This document shows, piece after piece, positions 1-10,603 of a DNA stretch of 64,000 nucleotides; positions within the stretch are counted from its first letter, which is position 1; each line of letters opens with the position of its first letter. The notes under the pieces were generated by a model, which searched no databases, was not told where the DNA came from, and was given only the letters and a program-made list of their open reading frames with translations. The DNA lies in NCBI GenBank assembly GCA_019009955.1, contig CM032229.1:146996001-147060000 (forward strand). The letters are read 5' to 3'. Origin of the DNA: Riptortus pedestris. Its lineage: Eukaryota > Arthropoda > Insecta > Hemiptera > Alydidae. The translations under genes and the position numbers were made by a program.

Positions 1-1466
1 GGTAAGCGGGATATTTTGAATAAATATAACTCATAAGATGGTCTAACAGATGCTTAATGGCCTGGAGGACTTGCAGAGGTTGAGCATCCATAATTGGAAA
101 AGGGGTCAATGTCAATGCTTGCAACTACAAGAAATGACCAAGGACTTAAATCTTCTAAAATAGGGTGGAAGAGACCCAGGTAATTTCAGGTGGTTGACAC
201 ATAATTTTCTTTAGGAATTTAAAAATGATTTTTGTTGGGAAACTTGAGTTTGACTAGCACAAACTTAAACTTTTAAGACCATAATATATATTATGACTCA
301 CATATCACCTAAATTTGAGAGGGGTGATAAAGGCTCCTGAGTCAAAACATTCTTTTGGGACCCATCTTGCCCAATTAATTCCATTGCAATATTCGGGTAC
401 ATTGTGCTAGGAGTATGTGCGAAATTCAGCCTGTCTGCATGTGTATGTTTGTAGCCAAATGTGTGTTATAATATTACATATTTCATTGAGCAGGGTAGGT
501 GAGAGTGATCTTTACAGGCAATGTCCTCAACCATAAAAAGAGGGGGGCATCCCATAGCTAAATCCTTTTTTCTCAGGTTTTATCTATTTTAAGAGAATAC
601 AAAATACCAATATATTATAATATTTACACCCACATGCGTACACACAAACACTTGAACAAACCAAATTTCTGTCATTTATTAGGAACCTCAGGAGCCTATT
701 CCCCTTACATAAAATCTGCTAAAACTATATGAAGTTTATGTTTGAGGGTTCCATTTGTCACTTCCAAAAATTCATTCTCAGATCTAATGTTAAAATAACA
801 TAACTAATCCTACAGTCATCAAGCACTTCAAATGTGTAAAAATTAAGTTCCTGAAGAAGTGATTATAGAGCCTAGAAACATTCAGAGTAAATTATTAAGT
901 AAACAGTTTTAATAAATAAAGAATTTGTACTGATGGGCCCTGTCTCAAATATTTGACATCTATAATAATATAATTGGGTCAGAATAACTTAAAACAAGAA
1001 GTTTATATTCATATATTTCAAAACTATTCTTTCAAAAAGATTTCATATCAATATTACTTCATAAATGTCTAATATCGTTTTTAGTTCACAATATAAATTT
1101 TAAACAGCTTCTGAATAAATCGAGCGAAAAGTGATCAATAAATTTAGAGCCTAATGAAGTGTTACAATGCTATTGTATAATAAACAAATAATAAAAAATC
1201 AATATTAAAAATAGGAATAAATGTAACTTCCTGACAAGAAGGCAGTGCTTAAAAACATGTTAATTGATCTTTTAAAATAAGTATGAAACAATAACATATT
1301 TTAATCGTATAATGCTAGTAACATCTTATTGAAGCTAAAACAAGTAGTTCATCTGTAATTGTAAACAAAATAAATGAGAACTTCATTGGAAGATCACAAT
1401 TCGATTTTAAAACAAATTTCAATAATATTTATAGAAAATTTACTTATAGTCTATTGAATGTCCTAC
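1..1466. other. AT-rich non-coding DNA, presumed P450 intron 1
   Basis: No exon, RNA gene or repeat was recognised here. The stretch follows the donor site of the P450 first exon on the minus strand, so it is probably intron 1. The remaining P450 exons would lie beyond the left edge. Confidence 0.5.
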
Positions 1467-1654
1467 CTGTAAATGTCATGATAAACTTCTCCAATTGTCC
1501 GCTTCATGAAAATCACATCTTTGACATTTCCGAATATTCTCTTAGGTTCAACAAATGGAATTTTTTGTTTAATCCAGTAGTATTCATTCCAAGTTGCAAA
1601 TATAAATAAGAAATACAGAAGAGCAAGCAATGCAATAATAATATATATGAGCAT
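1467..1654 (-). CDS. Cytochrome P450 (CYP6-like), first exon only
   Basis: The exon encodes the first 62-63 residues of a microsomal P450. These are haem monooxygenases of the endoplasmic reticulum that oxidise hormones, plant compounds and insecticides. Residues 1-21 form a hydrophobic membrane anchor rich in Leu, Ile and Phe. After it comes a Trp- and Tyr-containing linker, then the proline-rich hinge (KIPFVEPKRIFGN) and a segment KDVIFMKRTIGEVYHDIY, the usual order in insect clan 3 enzymes such as CYP6. The ATG is the first in frame. The exon ends in TTTACAG followed by the donor GTAGGA. The oxygen-binding helix, ExxR and haem Cys motifs lie outside the window, so subfamily and integrity cannot be judged. 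Seen: anchor, hinge, donor. Known: family architecture. Inferred: CYP6-like assignment. Confidence 0.75.
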
Positions 1655-2498
1655 TTTAAATCATAGAAGGAACTGTCAATCAGTGCAATACACTGCACTT
1701 GAAGAAGGTACAAGTAACACTGATAAGATACTAATATCTTGTTGTGACTCAATTATAAGAAATCTACTGATACAGAAACTTAAAATATTTAATTAACAAA
1801 ACTCCTTATTATTAGTAAAAACTATTTTTTTTTTTTACTTAAACACTGTAAAGATGAAAACAAGTTAAAATATATTAGTAAAGAAACACAATTTCCATAT
1901 TCATAAAGCATTTCATTAATCGTCATCAAATATATATTTTAAGCTAATCAAAAGTATAAACAAATACTAAATAAGATGGCTTATTTACACAGAAGCACAA
2001 TCTTAAGTTAAACACAGATTTGAACTAGACTCAAGTTTTCCAAAGATATCTTTCAGAGGTAAATGTCATATTATAAAGTCAAAATTTATATTTTAAAAAA
2101 TAATATTAATAATAAAAGGAATTCCACAAAAGAAATAATTTTCCTTTATTTTCTTTCTAAGAATAAAACTGCTTTCATTAAAACAACTTTACACTGAAAC
2201 TCCCAAACTTCTATGAATAAAACTCTTAAGGTTTATATGAAATCCTATTTAAATTCATTTTGGGATACATTTTATTCAGAACAATGAGATGAAATTAGAA
2301 ATTCTTGTATGTTTGTCCGCCCAATTGTAACTTAAAAATGACTCTAAGGATTTTGATGAACCTTTTTATTTGTGAGCAACCAGTCTCATTGTAAAACATA
2401 GACTACATGAGAATTTGTCAATATGATCATTATTTTAGTTTTACCGAAAAAATGTAAAGAGCAAACTGTGTTTAGAATGTTACTTATTAACAACCACT
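1655..2498. other. P450 upstream region, nothing else recognised
   Basis: AT-rich sequence immediately 5' of the P450 start. The promoter and 5' UTR are presumably here, but no convincing TATA or initiator element could be picked out of the AT-rich background. Confidence 0.4.
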
Positions 2499-2695
2499 TT
2501 ATGCTATTATGGCTAATTGGGGCATGTTATCTATAGGTTTCCATCCTTTTCTAACTCCGTTGAGACTACGGATTTTATTTAATGAGTTTGTCAATAAATA
2601 AATTCCTATTACCCATAGGGGAATCGAATCCCTGTTTCTAGGCTGTCTAAGTGTATTAAAACCAACGCCTTAACTCACATGGCTAATCTGAGCCC
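2499..2695 (-). repeat. tRNA-derived SINE, degenerate copy
   Basis: In minus orientation it begins GGGCTCAGATTAGCCATGTG (pol III A-box region), has a B-box-like GATTCGATTCCCC, then the tail module that ends in a GGTTA-like walk (here 'ggcatgttatctataggtttccatcc' on the plus strand). It matches the SINE copies at 30283-30490, 38368-38600, 47502-47705 and 56087-56315. Confidence 0.7.
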
Positions 2696-3242
2696 GTTAG
2701 AAATTGATGAGTCCTGCAGACTCCCCTTATTATTACTTTTTTTTTTTGCTATTGGAATGTCTCTATTTCTCAATATCTTGATATCCATAGTGCTTCCCAT
2801 AATGGGTGAGAAAAGCTCTTAGTTGCTTCCAGCCAGTAACAAAAGAAATAACAGATTAAACTAGAATAATTAACAAGAAGAGGATACTCATCGTCCACCA
2901 TAAAAAGTATGGGAAGCACTGAAACCCTTCTCCGAGCGCTCCTCAGTTGAGTGTTGCAAGCAGTATAGCGATGACAGGACTCGAAGATTCCTTCTTTGGT
3001 GAAATAAATAAAATATACTGTGAAGGACTACAGCACCAAGTGGTGGAGTGTGCTCAATCTTGTTAGAATTTTGTTAATTTTAGCATACTTGTCAGGATGC
3101 ATACTAATAAACTAGACTTCAACATAAAAACTGTCACTAAAACACACCTACACATAACTTCTTTAATCAGCCATGGAAATAGTTCATCTGTAAATCAATA
3201 GTTTGGTTGAAGACATTATGTGATTGAATTCAGGTATAACAA
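2696..3242. other. Intergenic, nothing recognised
   Basis: AT-rich sequence with a slightly more GC-rich patch at about 2925-3060. No ORF, splice pattern or known repeat was found. Confidence 0.4.
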
Positions 3243-4274
3243 TTAGCAGATTTCCCTTAAGGGAAATTAGCTATTGAGGTTGTGTACTCATGACACGATT
3301 TTTGGAAAATTTCCTCAAATGTCCATCAATCCTAACCAGGAGAGGATGAAAATGAGGTCCATTCAAAACTGTGTAATATATGTATATTTGTCTGTTAACT
3401 CTCTAACGGTCGCAATTTTTGTTTGATCTTTACCAAACTCGATACTTAGATGTAATATGTAAAAAGAAAGATCAAGTTTGTTAATGCCTAAAATCGGACT
3501 AGTGAGATGGGGTGGGGGTTTAGAGGAGGAATTTCAAAAATACGAAATATGTCTGAAATTGTACATCAAATCAAAAAAGTGTATACAACCAATCTTTTTG
3601 AAAATTTAATGTTCTATGATTGTTGTTATATATGCTTTTTCAGTACCTTGATTATTAACCGAGAAATTTGCATTTATTAGATTTCAGCCTTCAGTAAACC
3701 CCTAATCTCCAACTCATGTCATATTAAAAATAACTAGTTATATTCTAGACCGCTTTATTCGGAGTTTAAGTACCAAACATGATTTTGGTTGAACCTTTAC
3801 TATGGATATACATGCAAATGCATTAATGTGATGGCGCCATCAATTAAGATTTTTCGTTCATTACTCAAAAATGTTTATTTGATCTATACCATACTCGATA
3901 TTTAACCATTACAGTTAACACTGAAGATCATATTTGTTATTGGTGGAACTCAGACTGGAAATAGTGAGGGTTTAAAGGATAGGGAGAGAATTTGAAAATA
4001 CAAAATATCTCTGGAGTTAGATCGTAAAATGTTATAGAACCAATTTTGTTAAACTACTGATGATCTACAATTGCTTTTTTATGCATTTTTTTGTAACTTA
4101 AGTATTAAGCGATTTATTAATACTTTCTTTTTTCTACCTTCAGTAAACCCCCCCCCCTTCTACTCATCAGTTTTCTTTACAAATAAATGTGGTCAGATGA
4201 GAACACAAGTGTGTTATACCATCATGCGGAAAATCTGCAAGAGTTTCCGCAGCCCCTGTGTTACGGACTTTTTT
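3243..4274 (-). mobile_element. Family A repeat, full-length, reverse orientation
   Basis: On the plus strand it begins TTAGCAGATTTCCCTTAAGG and ends near TGTTACGGACTTTTTT, the reverse of the forward consensus. The internal module (NTTTTTGTTTGATCTTTACC, then aaaatatctc, then the poly-purine GGGGTTT tract) appears twice, at about 3400-3720 and 3850-4190, so the copy is a nested or partly dimeric form. It has no (TA)n tract beyond 'tatatgtatatttgtctg' at about 3375. No coding capacity was seen. Confidence 0.75.
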
Positions 4275-5282
4275 CAATTGGGAGCCCCACAGTTGCTGAG
4301 TCTCTTCGATTATTTTAAAGACTACTCTTTCTTGCAGACTCAAAAAATTTCCTACATCATCCTGAATTTTTAGTATAAGATGAAAATACCTTCTTTCAAT
4401 TCCCCCTTTTTGTAAAACAAAAGAAAGGAAAATGTACACATTTTAAAACAAATTAAAAAAAAAATTGTCCTGAAGTTCAAACAGAAGAAAGAAAAATGAA
4501 CCCATTTAAAAACAAATGTAAAAAAAAAGTTGTTTTAAGTTAAAACAGACCGTTTAATTTCACTATAACTCTTTCAATTGGTTATCATTTCTTAGTTAGA
4601 AGCCCATAACACAAGTATTGAAAACTTCTTGTCATTAAGGTTTTTTATTTATATTATATCACCCACTTACATACCAAATGGGATATCACTGAACTTGCCT
4701 ATCTGGAATGTAAATATTCCTTCCTTCAGAAATAGAGTTCAAATTTCAGAACCTTCCATCGGCTCTGATCCTCAGCCAGGGTCAGGTCATTTTGGAAAGG
4801 ATTTATTACATGCCCTGATTTCAAAATAGTTTCAACATATTTTTTGAAACTTGACATTTTTATTTTCACTTATGAAAACCCACTTAGTACCAAATTTGGT
4901 CAAAACTCGACATGCTAAGAAAAATCAGTGTGTTGCTTTGTAAACCCATTACAAACTACATCAATATTTTCTAGCAAGGATGGGAACAATTTTATATTTT
5001 GAGTACTCCAACAAATTACGAGTAGTTCATGTACCTATTTGGGGACAAAAAATTATTCAAGTTTACTAAACTTGTGAATTTCAACAACCCAAAACTCTCA
5101 CTTTAGGTGTTCAGAAATTATGGTTGAATTTATGAGAATTTATATCTTAGAAAAAATGCTGTCATTATATAAGACAAGAAGGTATTATGAGTAAGATATG
5201 AATCAAGAAACATTAAATAAAGGCTTTTACTTTATCATACAAAATAAAGAAATCACACATTTCAAGAACATTCAATACAAAT
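4275..5282. other. Intergenic, nothing recognised
   Basis: AT-rich DNA with short A tracts between the family A copy and the 3' end of SF3B5. Short ORFs here look random. Confidence 0.4.
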
Positions 5283-5288
5283 TTTATT
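5283..5288 (-). terminator. Polyadenylation signal of SF3B5
   Basis: AATAAA on the minus strand (TTTATT on plus), about 80 bases past the SF3B5 stop codon and followed by more AATAAA-like sequence. Confidence 0.55.
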
Positions 5289-5367
5289 TATTTTTAATGA
5301 ACAGAGTCAATTGATGAAAGAAAAATTGTAGAAATAATCTCAGTAAGTACCGATCACACATACAGGT

Positions 5368-5625
5368 TTATTCTTCTGCTTTTTCTGGAGGAGGCCCACA
5401 CGGCTGTAACATCCTTTCCATGAGGTTAAATCTTACTCTAGCTTTGGCTTCATTTTCTGCGATGGCAAAAAAATTCAAGATGTCAAAATGTCCCATGTAC
5501 GATGAGTAAGAATCTCGGTGTTGGTTAACAAGCCATTCAAATTTGGTCGTGTCTGCATGCCCTGTACCCACATACTTAGACTGAAGATGTTCCAGTTGGC
5601 TGTTTATATTATATCTGTCACCCAT
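5368..5625 (-). CDS. SF3B5: Splicing factor 3B subunit 5 (SF3b10)
   Basis: A complete single-exon gene of 85 codons plus stop. SF3B5 is a small subunit of the SF3b complex of the U2 snRNP. It acts in the nucleus, packs against SF3B1 and SF3B3, and supports branch-site recognition during pre-mRNA splicing. The match covers the whole protein: N-terminal SQLEHLQSKYVGTGHADTTK, central WLVNQHRDSYSSYMGHFD, then FAIAENEAKARVRFNLMERM and the C-terminal LQPCGPP. The length equals that of animal orthologues (about 86 residues), and no frameshift or missing conserved residue is visible. Lack of introns is usual for this gene. A CRE-like TGACGTCA lies about 190 bases upstream and a poly(A) signal about 80 bases downstream, so it looks functional rather than a retrocopy. 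No poly(A) tract was seen to suggest retroposition. Confidence 0.96.
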   Translation of the reverse strand: MGDRYNINSQLEHLQSKYVGTGHADTTKFEWLVNQHRDSYSSYMGHFDILNFFAIAENEAKARVRFNLMERMLQPCGPPPEKAEE

Positions 5626-5817
5626 GTCTCCAAATTAAAATAAATCAACAAACGCTCCAAAGTATTTGGGAGGACAAAACGTTTTACTCTTAACTGTTGT
5701 AAACAAACCTTTTCGAATGCACTTCTAAATAGTAGATAGCGAAGGATTCAGTCAAACCCCGACGCTTTTAATAGTAACTATGGAACTCCAAAAATCTCCA
5801 TGTCATTCCAAATTCAA

Positions 5818-5825
5818 TGACGTCA
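5818..5825. promoter_or_regulatory. CRE/ATF-like palindrome upstream of SF3B5
   Basis: TGACGTCA, a perfect CREB/ATF consensus, about 190 bases 5' of the SF3B5 start codon. A promoter role is inferred from position only. Confidence 0.3.
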
Positions 5826-5984
5826 CTTGGTATACATAATGAAATGATCTGCAATATGCTATTTAATTGAGAATGTAATACTTTCAGATTATTATACACT
5901 TATCAAGGGCATAGAACGCTCTCAAATTCATTCCTTAAAGATACATAATGTTTTTATTCATGAACAATCAATAGAAATATGGCT

Positions 5985-6165
5985 TCTATTCCCCCCCCTC
6001 CTAATAATGTAATATTAACAATAAGCTGTTATATTATGAAGCACTTTATTTGAAGCCTAAATACCAAATATTGTTTTCATTGAACTTTCACTTTTGAGAT
6101 AAATGCGAATTCGTGACCCACTGGGAAATCTGCTTAGTTAGCAAAGCCCCTATGTGATGGACCTT
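5985..6165 (-). mobile_element. Family A repeat, 5'-end fragment
   Basis: Plus-strand text runs from AATAAGCTGTTATATTATGAAG through GGGAAATCTGCTTAGTTAGC to AAAGCCCCTATGTGATGGAC. This corresponds to the first 180 bases of a forward copy in reverse orientation. The rest of the element is missing. Confidence 0.65.
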
Positions 6166-6454
6166 GTTGTATTATTTCAGAAGGTTTAATTTTATTATTT
6201 TTGCTTGTAAGTAGTGTTTTTACTTTTTGGTGGTGTTAGTAGATATGATATGAGCTTGTAAATATATTAGTGTTGTATCCTAATAAAAGAGTAACTGTTT
6301 TATTGTGTTTGTGTGTGATATTTTATTTTATATTGTTACGTTTTATTACAAAATTAGTCCCCCCCCTAGCCGCCATCTTGACTGTCCGACATCTTGTTTG
6401 TCTCCGCAGTCTAAGGATCCAACAAATTAGGTGAGTTAACAAAATTTAAGTTAA
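6166..6454. other. Intergenic, nothing recognised
   Basis: Contains a C tract at about 6360 and a slightly GC-richer patch (ccgccatcttgactgtccgac). No gene was assigned. Confidence 0.35.
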
Positions 6455-7115
6455 AAAAAGTCCGTCACGCAGGGGCTGCGTAAACTAAGCAGATTTCCCC
6501 TGTGAAGTTTTACAATAGAGAAATCTGCATACTGGTAACACAATACCACCGTGATTAGATAATGAGAAATCTTTCAGTTAATTAAAATAAATACTCAACT
6601 GAAACGGCTTCTGAATTGTAAGAATAATTTATATTTTAATAACTCAAATTTTAGTAGTCCAAGAACTAAAGAAGGGGGGGCGGATGAACAAAACGTATTT
6701 GCATAAATCTCACAAAGTAAGGAAGGTAAGGTAAGGTTAAAATCGCCAGGTTAGATGAAGCTTCCGCCTGAGCCGAGAAATGACGAAGATGGCCGACCTA
6801 ATCCGAACTATACCCCACCACAGACTTCATAAAAATGCAAATATCTCGGTTAATATTCAAGATAGAGAATAAATGTATATAACAATATTTATAGTAAATT
6901 TAATTTGCAATAAGATTGGTTCTGTACAATTTTTCGATCCGATGCATAGTAACGGAGATATTTTGAATTTTCGAAAATCTCCCCCACTAAACCCCCCCCT
7001 CCCTCTGGTCCGATTTCAGCCATTAACGAACTTGATCTGTCTTTTTACATAAAACGGTTAAATATCGAGATTCGTAACGATCAAACAAAAATTGCGACCG
7101 CTAGAGCGTTAACAG

Positions 7116-7197
<82 letters not shown>

Positions 7198-7317
7198 GAA
7201 CGGACCTCATTTTCGTCATCTCCTGGGTAGGATCGATGGACATTTGAAGAAAATTTTCGAAAATCGCGTCATGAGTACGACCTCAATAGCTGATTTCCCC
7301 TAAGGGAAATCTGCTAA
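6455..7317 (+). mobile_element. Family A repeat, near-complete forward copy
   Basis: Good reference copy of the short form, about 860 bp. In order: AAAAAGTCCGTCACGCAGG; GGCTGCGTAAACTAAGCAG; a central block (TCGATCCGATGCATAGTAAC, GGAGATATTTTGAATTTTCG); a C-rich tract; TAACGATCAAACAAAAATTG; CGACCGCTAGAGCGTTAACA; a (TA)n tract at 7122-7191; GAACGGACCTCATTTTCGTC; and the end palindrome TTTCCCCTAAGGGAAATCTG, then CTAA. The terminal AAGCAGATTTCCC and GGGAAATCTGCT segments are inverted repeats of each other. The element has no coding capacity. It abuts the truncated 3' LTR of the gypsy-type element. Confidence 0.85.
7122..7191. repeat. (TA)n microsatellite inside family A
   Basis: An uninterrupted TA run of about 70 bases, located between ACAGACAAA and TTTTGAACGGACCTC. 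The same position carries TA runs in other copies. Confidence 0.95.
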
Positions 7318-7628
7318 TTAAGACATCTGACCATAAACTGAACTGAGGTACTGGCAGGGTCTCTTATAAATGCCTGTAGAAGGGGCTATCCAAGGAAAGG
7401 TCCAGAAGTTCCAGGAAGATAGGCTCGGCGGGCCCTAATTAGATTCTGCCGGCTCCACTAGGTCGAGCTGTACAGGCTTAAATAGAGAAGCAGGATGAGA
7501 CCGAGGCTCTTCCAAGAAGATCTGGAAGGGACTAGTGCCTTCCACCAATAAGCGGCACTTCTTTGAACCCCTCCGCACTCCCCAATCACGCTTTGAATAG
7601 TAGAGCCATTTAATTTTCGCAACACTGC
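7318..7628 (-). mobile_element. 3' LTR of the gypsy-type element, truncated
   Basis: On the minus strand it opens TGTTGCGAAAATTAAATGGC, matching the start of the 5' LTR (10606 downward) and of the solo LTR at 14733. About 310 bases of U3-like sequence follow, including GGGGAGTGCGGAGGGGTTCA, and it then stops where the family A copy begins. R and U5 are not seen. The middle diverges strongly from the other two LTRs. Confidence 0.6.
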
Positions 7629-8347
7629 CGCTCACTTAAGCCTTTTTCGTCCCGAATAGGCTCAATATCGCCGTTACCATACTTGGCCAGTCGCTCTAGG
7701 TGTACCACTTTCATTTTAGACCTCGGATTGTGGTATCTCTGAATCCTGTAGACCACGTCGTTCAACCTCTTGATCACCTTGTACGGTCCCTCCCAGTGCG
7801 TCTGCAATTTAGGCGATAGTCCTTTCTTGTGTTGTGGGTTGAATAGTAGAACCCTTTGTTCTTCAATGAATTCCTCCGTTTTTGCTGCTCGATTATACAC
7901 GGCATTCATCTGGTTACTGGTCATTTTAATGCGGTCCAATATTTCATTTGGACGGGTCAACCTTCCATTATCCTCCTTAGCCAGAATAGTGTCACCCTTC
8001 TGCGCCGTCCACCTGGCTCCTCCTGAGCTAACATGGCTAAGTCGTACATCAATGACTCGCTCCTCTTCCTCGGCTTTTGTACAATCCTTGTACTCCATGT
8101 TGCATGGCCGCCTTGAGAGGACTAGAGCGTCATCGTGTTTTCTCCCTTTTCTATGAACCATAGAACAGGCTTCTGCTCGAGATGACAATTTCTGGCGTCC
8201 GTCGGTACGTAGCTTCCTGGTGGTCTTGCTCTTATGTCCGACATCCAAAGGTATTTCTGTGTTTCGCCAGATCATAACTTGCTTACCTATTTCCAGGTCA
8301 ATACCGTGGGCTATCATGAAGTCTAGACCGATGATCACTTCATCCAT
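7610..8347 (-). pseudogene. Gypsy pol remnant: protease tail fused to integrase C-terminus
   Basis: Open frame of 245 codons. Residues 1-35 (VIIGLDFMIAHGIDLEIG) are the second half of a retroviral-type aspartic protease, continuing the segment at 8340-8525 after a frame shift near 8345. Residues 36-140 are low-similarity linker. Residues 150-235 resemble the end of a Ty3/gypsy integrase: coiled helix NQMNAVYNRAAKTEEFIEEQ, then the GPY motif (HWEGPYKVIKRLNDVVYRIQ) and KMKVVHLERLAKY. The GPY/F module binds DNA or multimerises in active integrases. RT, RNase H and the DDE core expected between protease and GPY are missing, so this frame is a deletion product. Confidence 0.8.
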
Positions 8348-8525
8348 TAGCTACAACAAAGACATGTTCAGTACTGATGTTGGCGATAGTCACTCTCATC
8401 TTGGCTCTTCCGTAGACTGTGGCTGACTCCCCTGTAGCAGTTCGCAGCCGTACGTTCTCCAATGGTTCCACTGCCCCTTTTACCAAATCGGGCCGAATGA
8501 TGGAGTGAGTCACTCCCGTGTCCAT
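8340..8525 (-). pseudogene. Gypsy aspartic protease, N-terminal half
   Basis: Frame beginning DTGVTHSIIRPDLV. The DTG triad is the catalytic Asp loop of retroviral-type proteases, which cut Gag and Pol polyproteins; here Val follows where Ala/Ser is usual. RTATGESATVYG fits the flap-side strand. The frame ends at a stop near 8340 and the rest of the protease continues one frame over. Between the gag stop (8660) and this frame the reading frame is shifted and interrupted. Confidence 0.7.
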
Positions 8526-8659
8526 GGTGAGGACATGCTTCCTCCCGTTGATGTGCCCACAAGCAGTAAGGTTGCTGTTCTACTGTCATATAATGAAAAT
8601 AGAGATTGTGGAGCCATCGGTTTTAGGAGCTAGTTCTTGCCCCTCAGTGTGAGCTCATT

Positions 8660-10102
8660 CTAGTTTAACATTGGCTTCGAGATTTCGACGTCAGTCGCCC
8701 GTTTGTTGTCCCTCCATGGCGAAATAGATCTCGACCTTTTCCTTGGCGCTTTACAATTACGCTGAAAGTGGCCAACCTCACCGCAGTTGAAGCATGTGGC
8801 GCGCGGTCTATTCATTTGTTCCTCCAGTAGTTGCTTGACTACGTCTTCTATTTCACTCCTTGAGATTTGGACGTTATTCACCCGATAGTGGTCCCTCCAT
8901 GGTGTAAAAGATCTCAACCCTTTCTTTGGTGCTTTACAGTTACGCTGAAAATGGCCAACCATACCGCAGTTGAAGCATTCGGGGCGTGATCTATTTCTTT
9001 GCTCCTCTAGCATTCGCTTGACCACTGCTTCTATGTCACTCCTTTCGTCGCCGCCACTTCGTGTTTCAGCAACAAGACGTCGCACATTGTAGACTTGCGG
9101 CTTTGAAATGACTTTAGCAGTCTCCTGGGTCAGCGCATAAGAGACGGTTTCAGCAAAGGATGATTTTTGCATAGCACACACCGCAAATTTAACACCTAGA
9201 TCTCGAATACCATTCACAAATGCTTCGATCTTGAACTGATCTAGGAACGGATGATTTTCACCTGGGTAAGTCAGCTGCACCAGACGTTCGATTTCCATGG
9301 CAAAATCTTGTAGTATCTCGTTCGGTCTTTGCGCTCTGCTCCGTAATTCCATCCTGTACAGCTCTCGTTTATGTTCACCACCGAACTTGCGTTGTAATGC
9401 CACCATAATGTCCTCATAATTATTCCTGCAAGCGGCCGGTAAACTCTCCAGGATTTCTGCAGCGGTTCCCTTCAGTGCCAAAATCAATTCTACCGCTTTC
9501 TCTTCATTATTCCATCCGTTTCTACTGGCCACCGTTTCAAATTGGAATTTAAAAACATTAAATGGTACATTACCGTCAAAAGTTGGGGTCTTTATCTTGC
9601 TGGAATGTTCTGAAATGAACCTCACTGGACCCTCTCGAACATGTAGATTATCCATTTGGAATTGTAGCTCACGTATTTCATCGTCTACCTTCTTTCCTAG
9701 ATCGGACACTTTCTCTTCAACATTATTCAGTTTTTCATCAAACCCGCTTACACTCTGCTCAATAGCTTCCAATCGTTTGCCCAATACTTTTGATATTTCG
9801 TGGAGTTTTTGGTTTGTTGTTCTAGGAGCTTCCTGAAGTTCCTCGAGACTCTCACAATTAGCTCTAGAAGCTTCCTGAAATTCTTGTCTGATTTCCGCTA
9901 ATATTTTCTCACTGTTACTTCGAGAAGCTTCCTGGAATTCTTGTCTGACTTCCGCTAAGATTTTCTCGCTGTTACTTGTAGAAGCTTCCTGGAACTCTTG
10001 TCTGACTTCCACTAAAATTTTCTCGCTGTTACATTTAGCAGCTTCCTGGAATTTTTCTTCGTAATTAGCTCTAGAGGCTTCTAAGAGTTTCGCAATGCAC
10101 AA
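8660..10102 (-). CDS. Gypsy-type gag (nucleocapsid polyprotein), open frame
   Basis: An uninterrupted 480-codon frame. Residues 1-150 are an acidic, Glu/Gln-rich coiled coil containing about four tandem units of roughly 20 residues (pattern SNSEKILAEVRQEFQEAS). Residues 165-340 match the Ty3/gypsy capsid region (FNVFKFQFETVASRNGW, LALKGTAAEILESLP, LQRKFGGEHKRELYR, DFAMEIERLVQL). Residues 370-470 hold two CCHC zinc knuckles (CFNCGMVGHFQRNC and CFNCGEVGHFQRNC) separated by a duplicated spacer. Gag packages element RNA in cytoplasmic particles. The chosen start lies inside sequence homologous to the LTR end, so the true start may have been lost with the LTR/gag junction. Part of this gene is copied in inverted orientation at 10869-11171. 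Confidence 0.88.
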   Translation of the reverse strand: MCIAKLLEASRANYEEKFQEAAKCNSEKILVEVRQEFQEASTSNSEKILAEVRQEFQEASRSNSEKILAEIRQEFQEASRANCESLEELQEAPRTTNQKLHEISKVLGKRLEAIEQSVSGFDEKLNNVEEKVSDLGKKVDDEIRELQFQMDNLHVREGPVRFISEHSSKIKTPTFDGNVPFNVFKFQFETVASRNGWNNEEKAVELILALKGTAAEILESLPAACRNNYEDIMVALQRKFGGEHKRELYRMELRSRAQRPNEILQDFAMEIERLVQLTYPGENHPFLDQFKIEAFVNGIRDLGVKFAVCAMQKSSFAETVSYALTQETAKVISKPQVYNVRRLVAETRSGGDERSDIEAVVKRMLEEQRNRSRPECFNCGMVGHFQRNCKAPKKGLRSFTPWRDHYRVNNVQISRSEIEDVVKQLLEEQMNRPRATCFNCGEVGHFQRNCKAPRKRSRSISPWRDNKRATDVEISKPMLN

Positions 10103-10603
10103 TACACTTGGTAATTATTCTTAATTACTACTCACAGTATACACTGATAGCGTCACTGTTCTTCAGATTACACAGTCCAATAATTCACACACGGTCACTG
10201 AAATTCACAGAAAGACGGTTCTGCACTGTCCTTTACTTCGCAGCACTGCACTGTCCTTTACTTCGCGGCACTGCACTGTCTTAAACACGGCACTAAACTG
10301 TTACTTACAGTCACGGCACAACACTGTTCTTCTTATAGAAACACTTTACCGCACTGCACTAAGTCGCACTGTAGCACTGATGTGAACATCGAGACAGGTG
10401 AGAATAAAACTGACTCGTTCGCGGCTGGCTGGTTCTTTAATAGGTCGTCGGCAAACATCAAAGGGAAATTGGCTGGACCCTTCGACGCTGGGCTGGGCGG
10501 GTCTAGTAGGGGGCTCGACCCTCTGTCGGCTTCTTTGATCTATCTCGCACTTCCAGAATACGCGACTCTCTTTCTGAAGGATTATTCATGTATTTAATTT
10601 TCG

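Noticed and set aside
4071..4439. Overlapping ORFs on both strands
   Set aside because: Formed by the 5' end of a family A copy and adjacent AT-rich DNA; no conserved domain.
9597..9836. Plus-strand ORF across gag
   Set aside because: Shadow of the gag coiled-coil frame. The same applies to the minus-strand ORF at 11015-11224 over the inverted copy.
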